DNA of 64,000 bases from Dactylis glomerata (Eukaryota > Streptophyta > Magnoliopsida > Poales > Poaceae). The stretch covers positions 2,779,512 to 2,843,511 of the forward strand of contig QXEO01000549.1 in NCBI GenBank assembly GCA_007115705.1, given 5' to 3'. The notes below the pieces were generated by a model that saw only the letters and a list, made by a program, of their open reading frames with translations, ran no database searches and was not told where the DNA came from. The translations under genes were made by a program, and so were the position numbers. Below, one piece after another: positions 23,901 to 36,663 of this stretch (the stretch's first letter is position 1; each line of letters opens with the position of its first letter).

Positions 23901-25498
23901 CATTGCTCTACTCTTGCTCCCATTACTATGCATTGTATTCTTATATTGCTATTTCCCTTATGTAGCAATAGTTGGCAACTTAGCTCCACAAGTCGATTTG
24001 CTATCATCTCTAAAGATGACACCTTTGACACCTACTCAATACCCTGAAAAATAGAGACTCGATGATTAGCATCAAAGTCTTTGGGAAACACTTGTAGTGG
24101 AGCCAAAAACTCTAGGATTGGGAATACTTCCTCTGGAAAGATTTTCGAAAATGTTTTCGAACACCTTGGAGTAGTTACTACTCCATTGAGATGTTTACAA
24201 ATGATTTTATAAACATGGAGCTGGACTTGGGAGGTATAGAAATTGGTGGATTTCTGAAAAGTGGCATTGTGTATAAGTGTTCGCCAAACCAATTACTCCC
24301 GTGCAACCACATTACCCGGTATGGGACGGGCTTAGTCTGAAGTCTATGTGCTTTAGTGCGGGGAGCCTCATACTATATAGGGGTTTGCAGGACTCCAGAA
24401 TCCGGGTTGCCGCTAGTTTATGGGCAATAGTAAATCGGGATCCTTCAGGATTTATCCGGCCGGAAGACACTTGGGTTCTCCCGCCGTGGCGCCGGAGTGA
24501 CACTCTGAAGGAGGTACTACCGGGGCGTGCCGGGGACGTAAACTCCACAGGGTAGGCACCCGTACTAAGGTAGATAGATGGAGGGCTTCGATCGATTATC
24601 CGAACCCCGCATACTGGTGTATGACGGTCTGTGGTGGCATCCCGGCGGATTTATCGAATGGTGTGGGTAAAGTGTACAACCTCTGCAGAGTGTAATCTAT
24701 TTGAATAGTCGTGTCCTCGGTCATGGATGGTTGGAATGGCCATACTTAACCTGTGTCAGGTTTTGGTTTTATAAAAGGGTTTTTCTGGAAAAATGGAGGT
24801 TTGTGCCGGACGGAGTACTTGGAGGGTACGGCCGTGGCACGGAACTGGGTCGGAGTACTTGGAGGGTACTGCCGATGACTTGAGGTGGTCATGTTCAATA
24901 GGCCACCGATCTTTTCTCAAAAGGAGTTTCCCCCTTTCCTTGAGATCTTACTAAAAGTTTCTAAAAGTCTTCTTTAATAAGGATATAGAAATGTCGTGGG
25001 ACATGCTATATCGACACGAGAAGTTAGTAGCACATGGTCACTGAAACTAAGCCAACCCTTGCTACAGCCATATAGCATGTGAATGTTTTTCTCCCTTAGA
25101 TGGTTTGCGAGTACAATTCCAAAATGTACTCATGGCTTTGTCCCTGGCTATTAACTTGGCCAGACTTTGGAGATGACTATGAAGAAGATGATGAGGAGTA
25201 TGATGACGCCGGTGCGAATTAGGACTCGTTTCCTGATTAGTCGCCTGTAGGGTAGTAGGCCTGACTTGGGTCACTACGCTGCGTGTAACCGCTGCTGCTT
25301 ATGTTAGTCGTGTCTGTTGAACTTGCCCTGCGTGGCGTTTGTATTCAGCCAAGAGGCTATGTAAGACTTAATGACTTATTTATGTAATGGATGATGTATC
25401 TGTAATGCCAACTCTGTTATGTGGATTCACGACGGTCTCCTAGGATCGTGAATTGTATGCATAACGGGAATTCCGGGTGGTAAGCCGGGGTCCCCACA
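20931..25498 (+). mobile_element. 3' LTR of Gypsy chromovirus (4568 bp)
   Basis: Pairs with 10407-14987 and is followed by TSD CTTTG (25499-25503). By eye the first 1.6 kb differs from the 5' LTR at 50 or more positions plus several indels, the stretch 22512-25226 shows none, and the last 270 bp shows four differences. Confidence 0.93.
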
Positions 25499-25503
25499 CT
25501 TTG

Positions 25504-26618
25504 CATGATTATGGCCGTTATTGCTCTCTTAGTTGGTCGCTTCCAGTCTTTTGCTAGCTCTCATTTTGTACTGAGTATGAGCTCTACTCGTGCATCCAAC
25601 TCCCAAAAACCAAGTTTGCCATTTTGTCCACTATAAATTCCTATGCATGGTATTTGTAAGCCATTCCAAGTAAATTTTCATGTGCTACCTTTCAAAAAAC
25701 CTTCAAAATACTTCTCATTTTGTGACACTGTTTTCAGCTCATGGGGACGTAGTGGTCAGATTTGCTATCTGCCATATTGCTTATTCCAAAAAGAAAAAAA
25801 AGAAGAAAAAAAAGAAGAAAAAAAAGGCACTCCTCCATGGAATGTGAATGTTGGTGGGCACCCGATGGAATCGGTTAGCCATGGTTTGTGAAAGGAAAAA
25901 AGGTGGGGAGGAGTGCCAAGCTTTATAAAAGAGCACAAAAGTGCCAATCTCTCTCTCAAAAACTTGCTTCATTTTTGTATGGAAGATAGTAAGAACCCCA
26001 TTGCTAGTCGTTGACAAAAGCAACCACCTCTCAAAACCCAAGTTTTATCTCTCTGTTTTACAAATGAAAAGCTCTAGCACATGTTTAATCACTGCTTCCC
26101 TCTGCGAAGGGACTTTCTTTTACTTTTATGTTGAGTCACCACCTTCTATCTTTATGCACCATTAAGAGAGCATAGTTGTCATTCTTAGTATAATGTGCAT
26201 TGTCCCAAAGTTTTCATTGATTGATTCATATTGTTGGTTTCACTTGTTCTTAAATTACTTGTATCTAGTCGCCCTCTTAAACTTGAAGGTGTCCTATGCA
26301 TTTATGTTTTGCTCTCCATGAAGGTCAAGCTGAAAACCATTTGTATGTTTTTCCTTATGATTTGAACACACGTTTGACTTTCATTGTTTCATTTTCATGA
26401 TCTTTTGTTTGTGTTCATTTTCATGTTTATAACATGGTTGCTAAGTTTCTATTATCAAGATTATGTCTTTCATGCCCATGTTTTAAGTTCTTTGATCTCA
26501 GCACTCAATGCTTTACCTATATGATCAAGATTGTGTAGGTGCATGTCACCTCAAAAATTATTTCTTTTGTTATCACTTACCTACTCGAGGATGAGCAGGA
26601 GTTAAGCTTGGGGATGCT
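25504..26618 (+). mobile_element. 3' untranslated region of A element, plus arm, second part
   Basis: Continues 8960-10406 after the chromovirus. It is non-coding, with an A-rich run (about 25791-25825) complementary to the T-rich run of the minus arm. It ends with the polypurine tract TTAAGCTTGGGGATGCT (about 26602-26618), directly before the LTR. Confidence 0.85.
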
Positions 26619-28158
26619 TGATACGTCTCAAACGTATCTATAATTTTTGATGCTCCATGCTTGTTTTTACACCATTTGCCTTGTGTTTCGTTACACTTCG
26701 TGGCACTTTTATGCATTTTCCGGAACTAACCTATTAACAAGTCGCCACAGTGCTAGTTCCCTGTTTTCTGCTGTTTTTGTGTTTCAGAAAAGCTACACAG
26801 GAAATATTCTCGGAATTGGACGAAACAAGTTCCAGAAGTCTTATTTTTCCCGGAAGCTTCCCGAAGACCGAAAGAGAGCCGAAGGGGGGCCAGAGGCCGC
26901 CCTCACACATAGGTGGCGCGGCCCAGGTCCTGGCCGCGCCACCCTGGTGTGAGGAGCCCCTGGCTGCCCCCTGACGATGCCCCTTCGCCTATAAGAAGCC
27001 TCGGGATGGAAAACCCTAGGAGAGTCGGCGAAATTTCCAGAACAGTTCTGTAGCTCCGCCGCTGCCATCGACGAATTTCAGGGGACAGAAGTCTCTGTTC
27101 CGGCACCCTGCCGGGACAGGGAAGTGCCCCGGAGCCATCTCCATCGGTCTCCATCGCCGTCTCCGCCATCTCCATCGACCTCACCGCCATCTCCATCAAC
27201 CTTGCTGTCTCCTATGATGAGGAGGGAGTAGTTCATCCCCGGGGCTGAGGGCTCTACCGGTAGCTATGTGGTTCACCTCTCTCTCCCATGATGTGATCTT
27301 TATGTGATCGTGAGCTTTGTATCATGTTGAATAAGTAGATGTTACTCTTCTTCATTATGTGTACTCTAGTGTGTTATTAAAGTAATCTATTCCTCCTACC
27401 ATGGTGTAACGGTGATAGTGCGTGCATCATGGTGGTACTTGGTCTAGGCTACGATTGTGATCTCTTATGGATTATGAGAATAATTATCACTATGATAGTA
27501 TTGAAGTGATCTATTCCTCCTTTCATGGTGTAATGTTGACAGTGTGTGCACCGTGTTAGTACTTGGTCTAAGTTGCAATAATATCTATCTTGAGTTGTGA
27601 TTTGATTTGGATATCTCTATGAGTGGTGTTTGTCAAGTACTTGATGAACTTTAAGGAGTGCTTCGTAGCCCTACGCAATGATTAGTGTTATTCAATAGGA
27701 GAGTAATTCAGAGTACCATAGTGAAGAGAAGTTATCTATTGGTTCAATTATGTTATATTTGTTGGGAGTGTGTCCACTAGTGAAAGTATGATCCCTAGGC
27801 CTTGTTTCCAAGCATTGCACGCCATTTACTTCTTGTTTTGTTACATGTTTGCTCGCAGCGATATTTACTTCAAATCACATTTGCTACTTATAATCATCAC
27901 TACTACTTGTATTTCACTATCTCTTCGCCGAACTAGTGCACCTATACATCTGACAAGTGTATTGGGTGTGTTGGGGACACAAGAGACTTTTTGTATCATA
28001 ATTGCAGGGTTGCTTCAGAGGGATAGCTTTGACCTCTTCCTCCCTGAGTTCGATAAACCTTGGGTGATCCACTTAAGGGAAACTTGCTGCTGCTCTACAA
28101 ACCTCTGCACTTGGAGGCCCAACACTGTCTACAAGAACAAAAGCGTGTGTAGACATCA
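26619..28158 (+). mobile_element. 3' LTR of A element, plus arm (1540 bp)
   Basis: TGATACGTCTC...TAGACATCA. A TATA-like CTATAAG is at 26989-26995. Positions 26619-27985 are the reverse complement of 1-1364. The right end abuts the middle of another gag (28159), not a leader or PBS, so this LTR marks an insertion boundary. Confidence 0.9.
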
Positions 28159-28838
28159 AAGGGGGAGAAAGCTTGAAAGATGCTTGGTACCGTATTAGTA
28201 ATTCCCATCATAGGTGTACAAAGAAGCATTCTACCATGATCCTCCTTAGAAATTTTTATGTTGGTATAACTAGTTGGTATAGGTACGTTCTTGATACTCT
28301 TGCAGGAGGTAATTTTCTGGGTACTCCCGCTCTTGAAGCATGCACTTTAATTGAAAGTTTAGTGGGAGTACCACCTATTCATGTTGTTAAAACTGAGGTC
28401 ACTTTGGAGGAAGTTTTGGAAAAGCTTAGCTCTTTAGAAAAAAGTTTGCCAAATATCCTAGATAATGCTAGCCGCGTTAATGAATTGATAGAAAGTATCG
28501 GTAAGAGAATCACCGTTTTAGAAGCTAGCACTACTCTTGATAGTCAAAACCTTAGGATTGGGAAACTAGAGGAGTCCATGGAAACTTTAAGTTCAATTTT
28601 CTCTTCTCTTAAGTTTAAGAAGGAGAAAGCTTTTGGTGGAAAAGAGCAAAAATTTATGTATGTTCCCAAGGTGTCTGTGCCTAAACCGCAGCATGTTTTT
28701 AAGATTGGTAAGACTTTTAGTTCAACTAAGAGTGACTTGCAGGTTGAATCATCTTCGGGAACCTCTAAAGTGCCTAGTGTGGTAAGTGGTGATCTTGAGG
28801 AAAGAGTTGATCTTAATGCTTCTTTTGAAAATACTTGA
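28159..28838 (+). pseudogene. gag: Gag fragment of element C (5'-truncated)
   Basis: The frame is open from 28161 to TGA at 28836-28838 (225 residues). It begins inside the capsid domain (GESLKDAWYRI, LLRNFYVGITSWYRYVLDTLAGGNFL), the second half of a retrotransposon Gag domain. A Leu/Glu-rich probable coiled coil follows (LEEVLEKLSSLEKSLPNIL) and then a Lys/Ser-rich tail. No zinc knuckle or protease is seen. The N-terminal half is absent because the A-type LTR sits immediately before it. If A inserted here, the missing half should lie left of the window. Confidence 0.78.
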
Positions 28839-31774
28839 TTCGCATTTTCTGCGCCTAGCTCAAAGGCATTAAAGAAAAGCACTCTTGGGAGATAACCCAA
28901 TGTTTTTACATTCAGTTTTTTTTCTTTTATTTGAGTCTTGGATGTTATTACTACTGTAATGACCTCTCCTTATCATTTTTATTTCGTTTTTGTGCCAAGA
29001 GGAGCCTCTAATTTGAGCGAGGTAAAATTTGGGGATGTTGCTGTCCTGAAACAGTTTTTGGTGCTGCACCGTAAATATTCGTGAAAATTCTCTGTATATC
29101 TTTTGGACCTGCGATTTCTTTTGCATATGCCCCAGGTTATATCCAAACTTTCATTAGTTGAACACTTTTTGATTTGAGCAACAGAAAACCCTCTAAAAAT
29201 TCGACCTTTGTCAGCTGTTCTGTTTTGACAGATTTCTGCCAATATTTGTGTTTGCCGCTTTATCACTTTCTTTTTGAGTTCTTTTGATCACGGAACTTTT
29301 GGGGAAGTTGCTACAGTAGTATATACTTTATATGTGGTGGTTTTGAGTTGAAACCTGAAGCAAAAAGGGGTTGATTCAATGTTATGCTTACACTAATGTT
29401 GCTAATAGATTTGTGCTTAGTTTTGTATGAAGGAAGTTTTCAAGTGTAGGGATCGGAGAATGATGAGATGAGTTGAAGAATGGACAAAAGCTCAAGCTTG
29501 GGGATGCCCATGTCACCCCAAGAAATATCCAAGAAGTACAAGTGTCAAAGCTTGGAGATGCCCCCGAGGCACCCCTTCTTCATCGGCAAAAATCAGGTCA
29601 CCTTTCAATATGCTATATTTTTATTGCTTCATGCATTATGTGTTTTTCTTGGAGCGTCAGTTGTTTTTAGTTTTCAGTTTTGTTTAGTTTTGTTTGCTGC
29701 AATAAATGGTTGCACCCCAACAAATTCCTTTTGGAGAAGTTGCCTTGTTTTTCATTTGCCAAGAACACTCCATTTTTCACTCTATTCGTTTCCACGAGTG
29801 TTCTCTTTTTCTAGAACTGTGTTTAGCTTTCGATTTTCGCCTTGATTTGTGTTCAGATCTTGTTATATATTTACATCAAGGTGTATTTTTTCCTCTTGTC
29901 TATATTGGTTTTCATCAAAAGAGGTGTTTATAAAAAGTTTGAATGGTGTTGGAAAAGAGAAAAAGCTTTATGCAAAAAAGTGGTACAAGAAGGAGCTTGT
30001 GTAGACTGCGGCCTAGGCTTTTGCATGTCGTGCTTGATGTCTTTTTGATAGCATGCTTAGTGGTTTTGCTGTAGCATGACTTGTCTCAAATGACTGAGAT
30101 TGCTTAATGAGCCTTTGAAAAAATCATGCGTTGTTTTAATTATTTGGAAGCATTATTTTGGTTTTCTCCTTGATGCTTTATTTGGGTTGACTTGGCGCAT
30201 GCTCACACATGTTAGACTCATACAAAGTCGCCATTGCCTCTATGATCATTTAGTTTTTGACTTTTGATACCATTTTATGCTTCTTTTAATGTCGCTTTGT
30301 CACTTTGCATGATTATGGCCGTTATTGCTCTCTTAGTTGGTCGCTCCCAGTCTTTTGCTAGCCCTCATTTTGTACTGAGTATGAGCTCTACTCGTGCATC
30401 CAACTCCTAAAAACCAAGTTTTTCCAAAGTGTCCACCATACATACCTATTAGCAATTTGCTATTCCAAAGTAAATTTGACTTGCTTTTATCTATCCTTCA
30501 AATTAAACTCTTTTTGGTGTTATGCGAAAATTGGTCAGTAAAGCTCTCACGAACCGGATGACACACTTTACTTTTCTCATTTTAAAATTTTGACATTGTG
30601 GTCTCTTATGTTGAGTTGTTATGCTTGCAAGTTGTAAGTTGGGAATTAGCCCAGCCATGCCGTCATGGGGCAAGCTTTCAACATTGCACTATCTTTCATT
30701 TGAGTTGATATCGTGATCTTTTGTTTATGGATACTCGCGATGTGAAATAAGTTGGGAATCTTGTGGGATCATGGAGTTTTTATATGTGTTAGGGAAACGC
30801 CTGGGCCGCTAATCTAAGCCATGCATAATTCATGGTGGAAATTTACAGCATGCCCATAGTGAACATTCGACGACGCATCTCGCAATAAAAAGCTATACCA
30901 ATGGTAAATAAAAGAGATGCCGAGGTGCTCATTGTATGTTTGTCCTATCATTTTGATGTGGGCTTGTTCCATGTCATCGGGCATGGAGGTACCCCGTTGG
31001 CGGTTCTCGATGATACACATATATTTACAATGACAAGAGCTTGCTTGGGACTCTAAGTCAAGTAGCATGAGGTTTGGGTATTCGTATTCACGGGACACGA
31101 GGTTTTCAACTTATGATTTGTCAAGCATATGCAACATAAGTGTTCTCGCATTAACTTTAACCATTCAAGATGCTTATGATGGGGGCAATGAGAGCTCAAA
31201 GCCGGTAAGTACCATAATTTTTGAAGGTTTATAAAACTTGCAATCACTGCTTCCCTCCGCGAAGGGCCTTTCTTTTACTTTTATGTTGAGTCACCACCTT
31301 CTATCTTTATGCACCATTAAGAGAGCATAGTTGTCATTCTGAGTATAATGTGCATTGTCCCAAAGTTTTCATTGATTGATTCATATTGTTGGTTTCACTT
31401 GTTCTCAAATTACTTGTATCTAGTCGCCCTCTTAAACTTGAAGGTGCCCTATGCATTTATGTTTTGCTCTCTCTCATAAAGGACAAGCTGAAAACCATTT
31501 GTATGTTTTTCCTTATGATTTGAACACACGTTTGACTTTCATTGTTTCATTTTCATGATCTTTTGTTTGTGTTCATTTTCATGTTATAACATGGTTGCTA
31601 AGTTTCTTCTATCAAGATTATGTCTTTCATGCCCATGTTTTAAGTTCTTTTGATCCCAGCGCACAACGCTTACATATATGGTCAAGATTGTGTAGGTGCA
31701 TGTCACCTCTAAAATTATTTCTTTTGTTATCACTTACCTATTCGAGGATGAGCAGGAGTTAAGCTTGGGGATGA
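28839..31774 (+). mobile_element. 3' untranslated region of element C
   Basis: Non-coding, about 2.9 kb. The first 2 kb parallels the A element. The part 30820-31240 is shared with E (53720-54150) and, inverted, with H2 (47815-48199 and 56535 onward), but not with A. Conserved hairpins lie at 28882-28898 and 29497-29522. A polypurine tract TTAAGCTTGGGGATGA precedes the LTR. ORFs such as 30814-31098 (minus) are not conserved as protein. Confidence 0.82.
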
Positions 31775-33457
31775 TGATACGTCTCAAATGTATCCATAAT
31801 TTTTGATGCTCCATGCTTGTTTTTACACCATTTGCTTAGTGTTTCGTTACACTTCGTGGCATTTTTATGCATTTTTCGGAACTAACCTATTAATGAGATG
31901 CCACAGTGATAGTTCCCTGTTTTCTACTGTTTTTGTGTTTCAGAAATTCTACACAGGAGATATTCTCGGAATTGGACGAAACAAAAGCCAGACATCCAGA
32001 TATTTCACGGAGCTTCCAGAAGACCGAAGAGGAGACGGAGCCGAGCCAGAGGGCGGCCACACCATAGGGCGGTGCGGCCTTAGGGCTGGCCCGCGCCCCC
32101 TGGTGGTGTGGGCCCCCTAGTCCACCTCTGATGCTGCCCCTTCGCCTATAAAGACCCCCCGACGGGAAAAACCTAAATACCCGATCACTTTTCTAGAAAC
32201 ACATCGCGATTTGCCGCCGTCGTCGACCCGAGATCGGGAGGGTCCAGAAGCTCTTCCCGGCACCCTGCCTAAGAGGGGAATCACCACCAGAGGTCTTCTT
32301 CATCGCCATGCTTGCCTCTGGAGCGATGAGTGAGTAGTCTACCTTGGACTATGGGTCCATAGCAGTAGCTAGATGGTTGTCTTCTCCACCATGTGCTTTA
32401 TGTTTAGATCATGTGAGCTGCCTTACATGATCGAGATCACTGTTATGTAATTCGACATGTTGTGTTTGTTGGGATCCGATGAATATTGCTGTTATGATTG
32501 AGTTGAAGTACTGAATATTATCTTACGTTATCTCTATGTTGTTTATGATCTTGCATGCTCTCCGTTGTTAGTAGCTATCTTGGCCGAGTAGTTGCTAGTG
32601 ACTCCAAGAGGGGGTATTTATGCTCGATAGTGGGTTCATGCCTCTATTTAATCTGGGGGAGTGACAGAAACCTCTAAGGTTATATATGTACAGTCGCTAC
32701 TAGGGGGAAAACAACATTCATATGCTCGAGGGCATATGCTTTGTTTACATTACACACTTTGCTTAATGCAATTATCTGTTGTTCGCAACTTAATACTTGT
32801 GGAGTTCTCGGATTGATTCGCCACAAGTGGATTATTAGTCATAGATGCAGTTGGATGGCGGTCTATGTATCTTGTTGTATTGCCCAGAGTAAATCTCATA
32901 GAGATCCTCTCATCATATGCACGTTGTCTTTATTCTATCAATTGCCCAACTGTAATTTATTTACCCAGCATGTGTTATTTTATCTTATGGAGAGACACCA
33001 CTAGTGAACTGTGGACCCCGGTCCTATTTCCTTTATATTGCTATCACCTGTTTACTTTACTCGCACTGTTTACTTTACTCACATATTACTATTGCTTTCC
33101 ACTCGATACGCTCATTCCCTTTGTTTCAAGCAAACCGGTGAGATTGACAACCTCATCGTAAGTTGGGAACAAAGTATTTGGTTGTGTTGTGTGCAGGTTC
33201 CATGTTGCTACTGGTTGAAGACGTGCTAACAAGTTATCGTTAACAGCGTCCTTGTTAGAGCATCACGCCGCTAGTGGGCATCACCTTCAGTCGTATTTCG
33301 TCCTCCTACTGGATTGACTACCTTGCTTTCTTACTGAGGGGAAAACTTGCTGCTATATTCATCACACCTTGCTCTTGGGGTTTCCAACTGGCCGGTCATT
33401 TACTTCATTAATTACACGCCAACAAGTTCTCTAGCACTATACATCACCGCGCCATCA
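31775..33457 (+). mobile_element. 3' LTR of element C, B type (1683 bp)
   Basis: TGATACGTCTC...GCCATCA. U3 resembles the A-type LTR, but R/U5 match the B-type LTRs at 35050, 38155, 48200 and 54897. TATAAA is at 32147-32152. Its right end lies inside the gag of H1, which is how the nesting of C in H1 is inferred; the matching left end is outside the window. Confidence 0.88.
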
Positions 33458-34861
33458 ATAATCTCCCATACTCCAAAAAATTTCAGCACTCTTTTGAGAA
33501 AAAGTTTTTGCAGTTTTGGGCTTTTTCGCACAAGGAGTAGGAGATTTATCTACACCAATCAAAGTAAGAGGATTGCTAGCATTTGGAACCACATCATAGG
33601 TGGTAATAGTACATACCTTCATCTTTCTAGCCATATCATCTTCTCTTTCCCACCTGGCATGCAATTCTGCTAACATCCTAACATTTTCATCAATTCTAAC
33701 TTGGATGGCATTAGTAGCGGCAAAAGTATTACTTTCCTTCACATCATTAGGCAACACTTTTAGTTTCAGAAGTTCAACATCAAGAGCAAGGCTATCAACT
33801 TTAAAAGCAAGAATATCAATTTTACCCAACTTTTCCTCAACAGACTTGTTAAAAGCAGTTTGCTTACCAATGAAGTCCTTGAGCATCACTTCAAGCTCAG
33901 AGGGCGCGCCCCTAGTGTTGTTGGAGGAATTACCATAAGAGTTACCATTACCATTACCATTGGTAGAAGCATACGGCCTATAATTGTTGCTAGCAAAATT
34001 ATTCCGATAAGCACTGTTGTTGAAATTATTATTTCTAATGAAGTTTACATTAACATGCTCTTCTTGAGCAACCAAAGAGGCCAAAGGAACATTATTAGGA
34101 TCAGCATGAGCTCTATCATTAGAAAGCATAAGCATAATAGCATCAATCTTATCACTCAACGAAGAGGTTTCCTCAACAGAATTTACCTTCTTACCTTCTG
34201 GAGCTCTCTTGGTGTGCCACTCAGAATAATTTACCATCATGTTGTCAAGAAGCTTAGTTGCGGCGCCCAAGGTAAGGGACATAAAAGTGCCTCCAGTAGC
34301 TGAATCCAATAGATTTCTTGAAGAAAAATTCAGTCCTGCATAAAAGGTTTGGACAATCATCCAAGTAGTCAGTCCATGAGTGGGACAATTCTTTATCATA
34401 GATTTCATTCTTTCCCAAGCTTGAGCAACATGTTCATTATCAAACTGTCTAAACTTCATAATATCACTATGCAAAGCTATAATCTTAGCAGGAGGGTAGT
34501 ATTTTCCAATAAAAGCATCCTTACACTTATCCCAAGAATCAATACTATTTCTAGGCAAAGATAGCAACCAATCCTTAGCTCTTCCTCTTAAAGAGAAAGG
34601 AAACAACTTAAGCTTAATAATATTATCATCTACATCCTTATACTTTTGCATCTCACATATCTCAACAAAATTGTTGAGATGAGCTGCAGCATCATCAGAA
34701 CTGGCAACGGAAAATTGCTCTTTCATAACAAGATTCAACAAAGCAGGTTTGATCTCATAAAAATTTGCCTCAGGAGCAGGTGGCGCAATAGGAGTGCAGA
34801 TAAAATCATTGTTTTTGGTGCTAGTAAAATCACACAACTTGGTGTTCTCAGGAGTACCCAT
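33458..34861 (-). pseudogene. gag: Gag of element H1 (interrupted by element C)
   Basis: Minus strand, ATG at 34861 (MGTPENTKLC). About 468 codons are open without a stop until the frame is cut by the end of C's LTR after the codons for MGD. Capsid domain motifs: LKLFPFSLRGRAKDWL, FIGKYYPPAKI, AWERMKSMIKNCPTHGL, MIVQTFYAGL. An Asn-rich linker and a coiled-coil-like segment follow (SVEEKLGKIDILAFKVDSL). It is the same gag type as E (49759-51823), where the frame continues into a protease-like domain. The reading frame up to the cut is remarkably clean. Confidence 0.87.
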
Positions 34862-35049
34862 TCTAGCAAAACTAAAACCAAGCAAGTAAAAGCAACTATA
34901 AAGGAACTAATTTTTTGTGTGTTTTTGATAAAACAATGCAAGTAAAAATAAAGTAAAGCAAAACAAATAACAAAGTAAACGGTTGGGTGTGAGAGACTCC
35001 CCTTGCAGAAATCTTGTTTCGCCCCGGCAAAGGCACAAGAAAAATTGCT
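34862..35049 (-). promoter_or_regulatory. Leader and primer binding site of H1
   Basis: A leader of about 190 bp between LTR and gag. At 35022-35038 the plus strand reads CCCCGGCAAAGGCACAA, close to the 3' end of tRNA-Asp (three mismatches to the usual CCCCGGCAACGGCGCCA), as expected for an Athila-type PBS on the minus strand. Confidence 0.75.
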
Positions 35050-36663
35050 TGATGGCGTATAGATTACACCTCGTTGGGAACCCCAAGAGGAAGGTATGAT
35101 GAGCACAACAGCAAGTCTTCCCTCAGTTGTGAAACCAAGGTTTATCGAACCAGTAGGAGAAAGCCAAACTTCAGAAGGTGATGCCTGCTAGCTTCGCGAC
35201 AGCTCTGGACAATTTATAAGGCGCCTCGTCCAGGGCTTTGCTTTGCACCAGTAGCAACGTGGAACCTGCACACAACACAACCAAGAACTTCGCCCCAACT
35301 TACGATGAGGTTGTCAATCTCACCGGTTTGCTATAAACAAAGGATTGAGCGTATCGAGTGGTAAAAGGTAATAGTATGCAAGTAAAAGTAAACAGTGCGA
35401 GTAAAAGTAAACGATAATAGCAATGTAAAGGAAATTGGACCCGGGTCCACAGTTCACTAATGGTGTCTCTCCATAAGATAAATAACAACATGCTGGGTAA
35501 ACAAATTACAGTTGGGCAATTGATAGAGTAAAGATAACGTACATATGTCACGAGGATCACTATGAGATTCGCTCTGGGCATTACGACAAAATACATAGAC
35601 TATAATCCAACTGCATCTATGACTAATAATCCACCCTCCGAATGTCGTCCGAGCAAACATTGGGTATTAAGTTGCGAACAACGGATAATTGCATTAAGCA
35701 AAGTGCATAAAGTAAAGAAAGCAAATGTCCTTGGACACAAGAATGTTGTTTTCTTCCTAGTGGCAACATCACATCTACAACCTTAGAGGTTTCTGTCACT
35801 CCCCCAGATTACTAGAGGCATGAACCCAACTATCGAGCATAAATACTCCCTCTTGGAGTCACTAGCATCTACTCGGCCAAGATATCTACTAGCAACAGAG
35901 AGCATGCAAAATCATAAATAACATAGAGATAACAAAAGATAATATTCAGCACATCAACTTAACATAGTACCAATACTCATTGGATCCCAACAAACACAAC
36001 ATGTAGAATTACATAAAGATGATCTTGATCATGTAGGGCAGCTCACAAGATCTAAACATGAAGCACATGGTGGAGAAGGCGACCTTCTAGCTACTGCTAT
36101 GGACCCGTAGTCCAAGGTAGACTAGTCACACATCACTCCGGAGCCGACCATGGTGGTGGAGAAGGCCTCCGGCAGGGTGCCGGGAAGAGCTCTTAGATCC
36201 TCCCGATCTCGCGACAGCGACGGCGGCGGCTTGTAGTATGTTTTGAGGAAAAGCGATCTGTCCCTTAGGTTTTTCCCATCGAGGGGAATTTATAGGCGAA
36301 AGGGCAAGGTCAGGAGGTGGGCCAGCTGGCCTCACCCCTGGTGGCGCGGGCTAGGGGCAGGTCGCGCCACCCTAGGGTGTGGCTGGCTCCTGGCCCCTCT
36401 CCGTCTCATCTTCGGACTTCGTGATGCTTCAGGAAAAATAGAAGGTTTGGCTTTTGTTTCGTCTAATTCTGAGAATATTTCCTGTGTAGGTTTTTTGAAA
36501 CACAAAAATAGCAGAAAACAGGGAACTGGCACTGTGGCATCTCGTTAATAGGTTAGTTCCAGAAAATGCATAAAAATGCCACGAAGTGTAACAAAACACA
36601 AAGTAAATGGTGTATAAACAAGCATGGAGTATCAAAAATTATAGATACATTTGAGATGTATCA
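35050..36663 (-). mobile_element. 5' LTR of H1, B type (1614 bp)
   Basis: Minus-strand LTR: U3 start at 36663, U5 end at 35050, next to the H1 leader. Same family as 31775-33457, 38155-39791 and the E LTRs. Confidence 0.9.

Noticed and set aside
30814..31247. Minus-strand ORFs of 94 and 64 codons in the 3' region of C, with similar ones at 53780-54025
   Set aside because: The sequence is conserved between elements as DNA, but the frames are broken differently in each copy, so a protein is unlikely.
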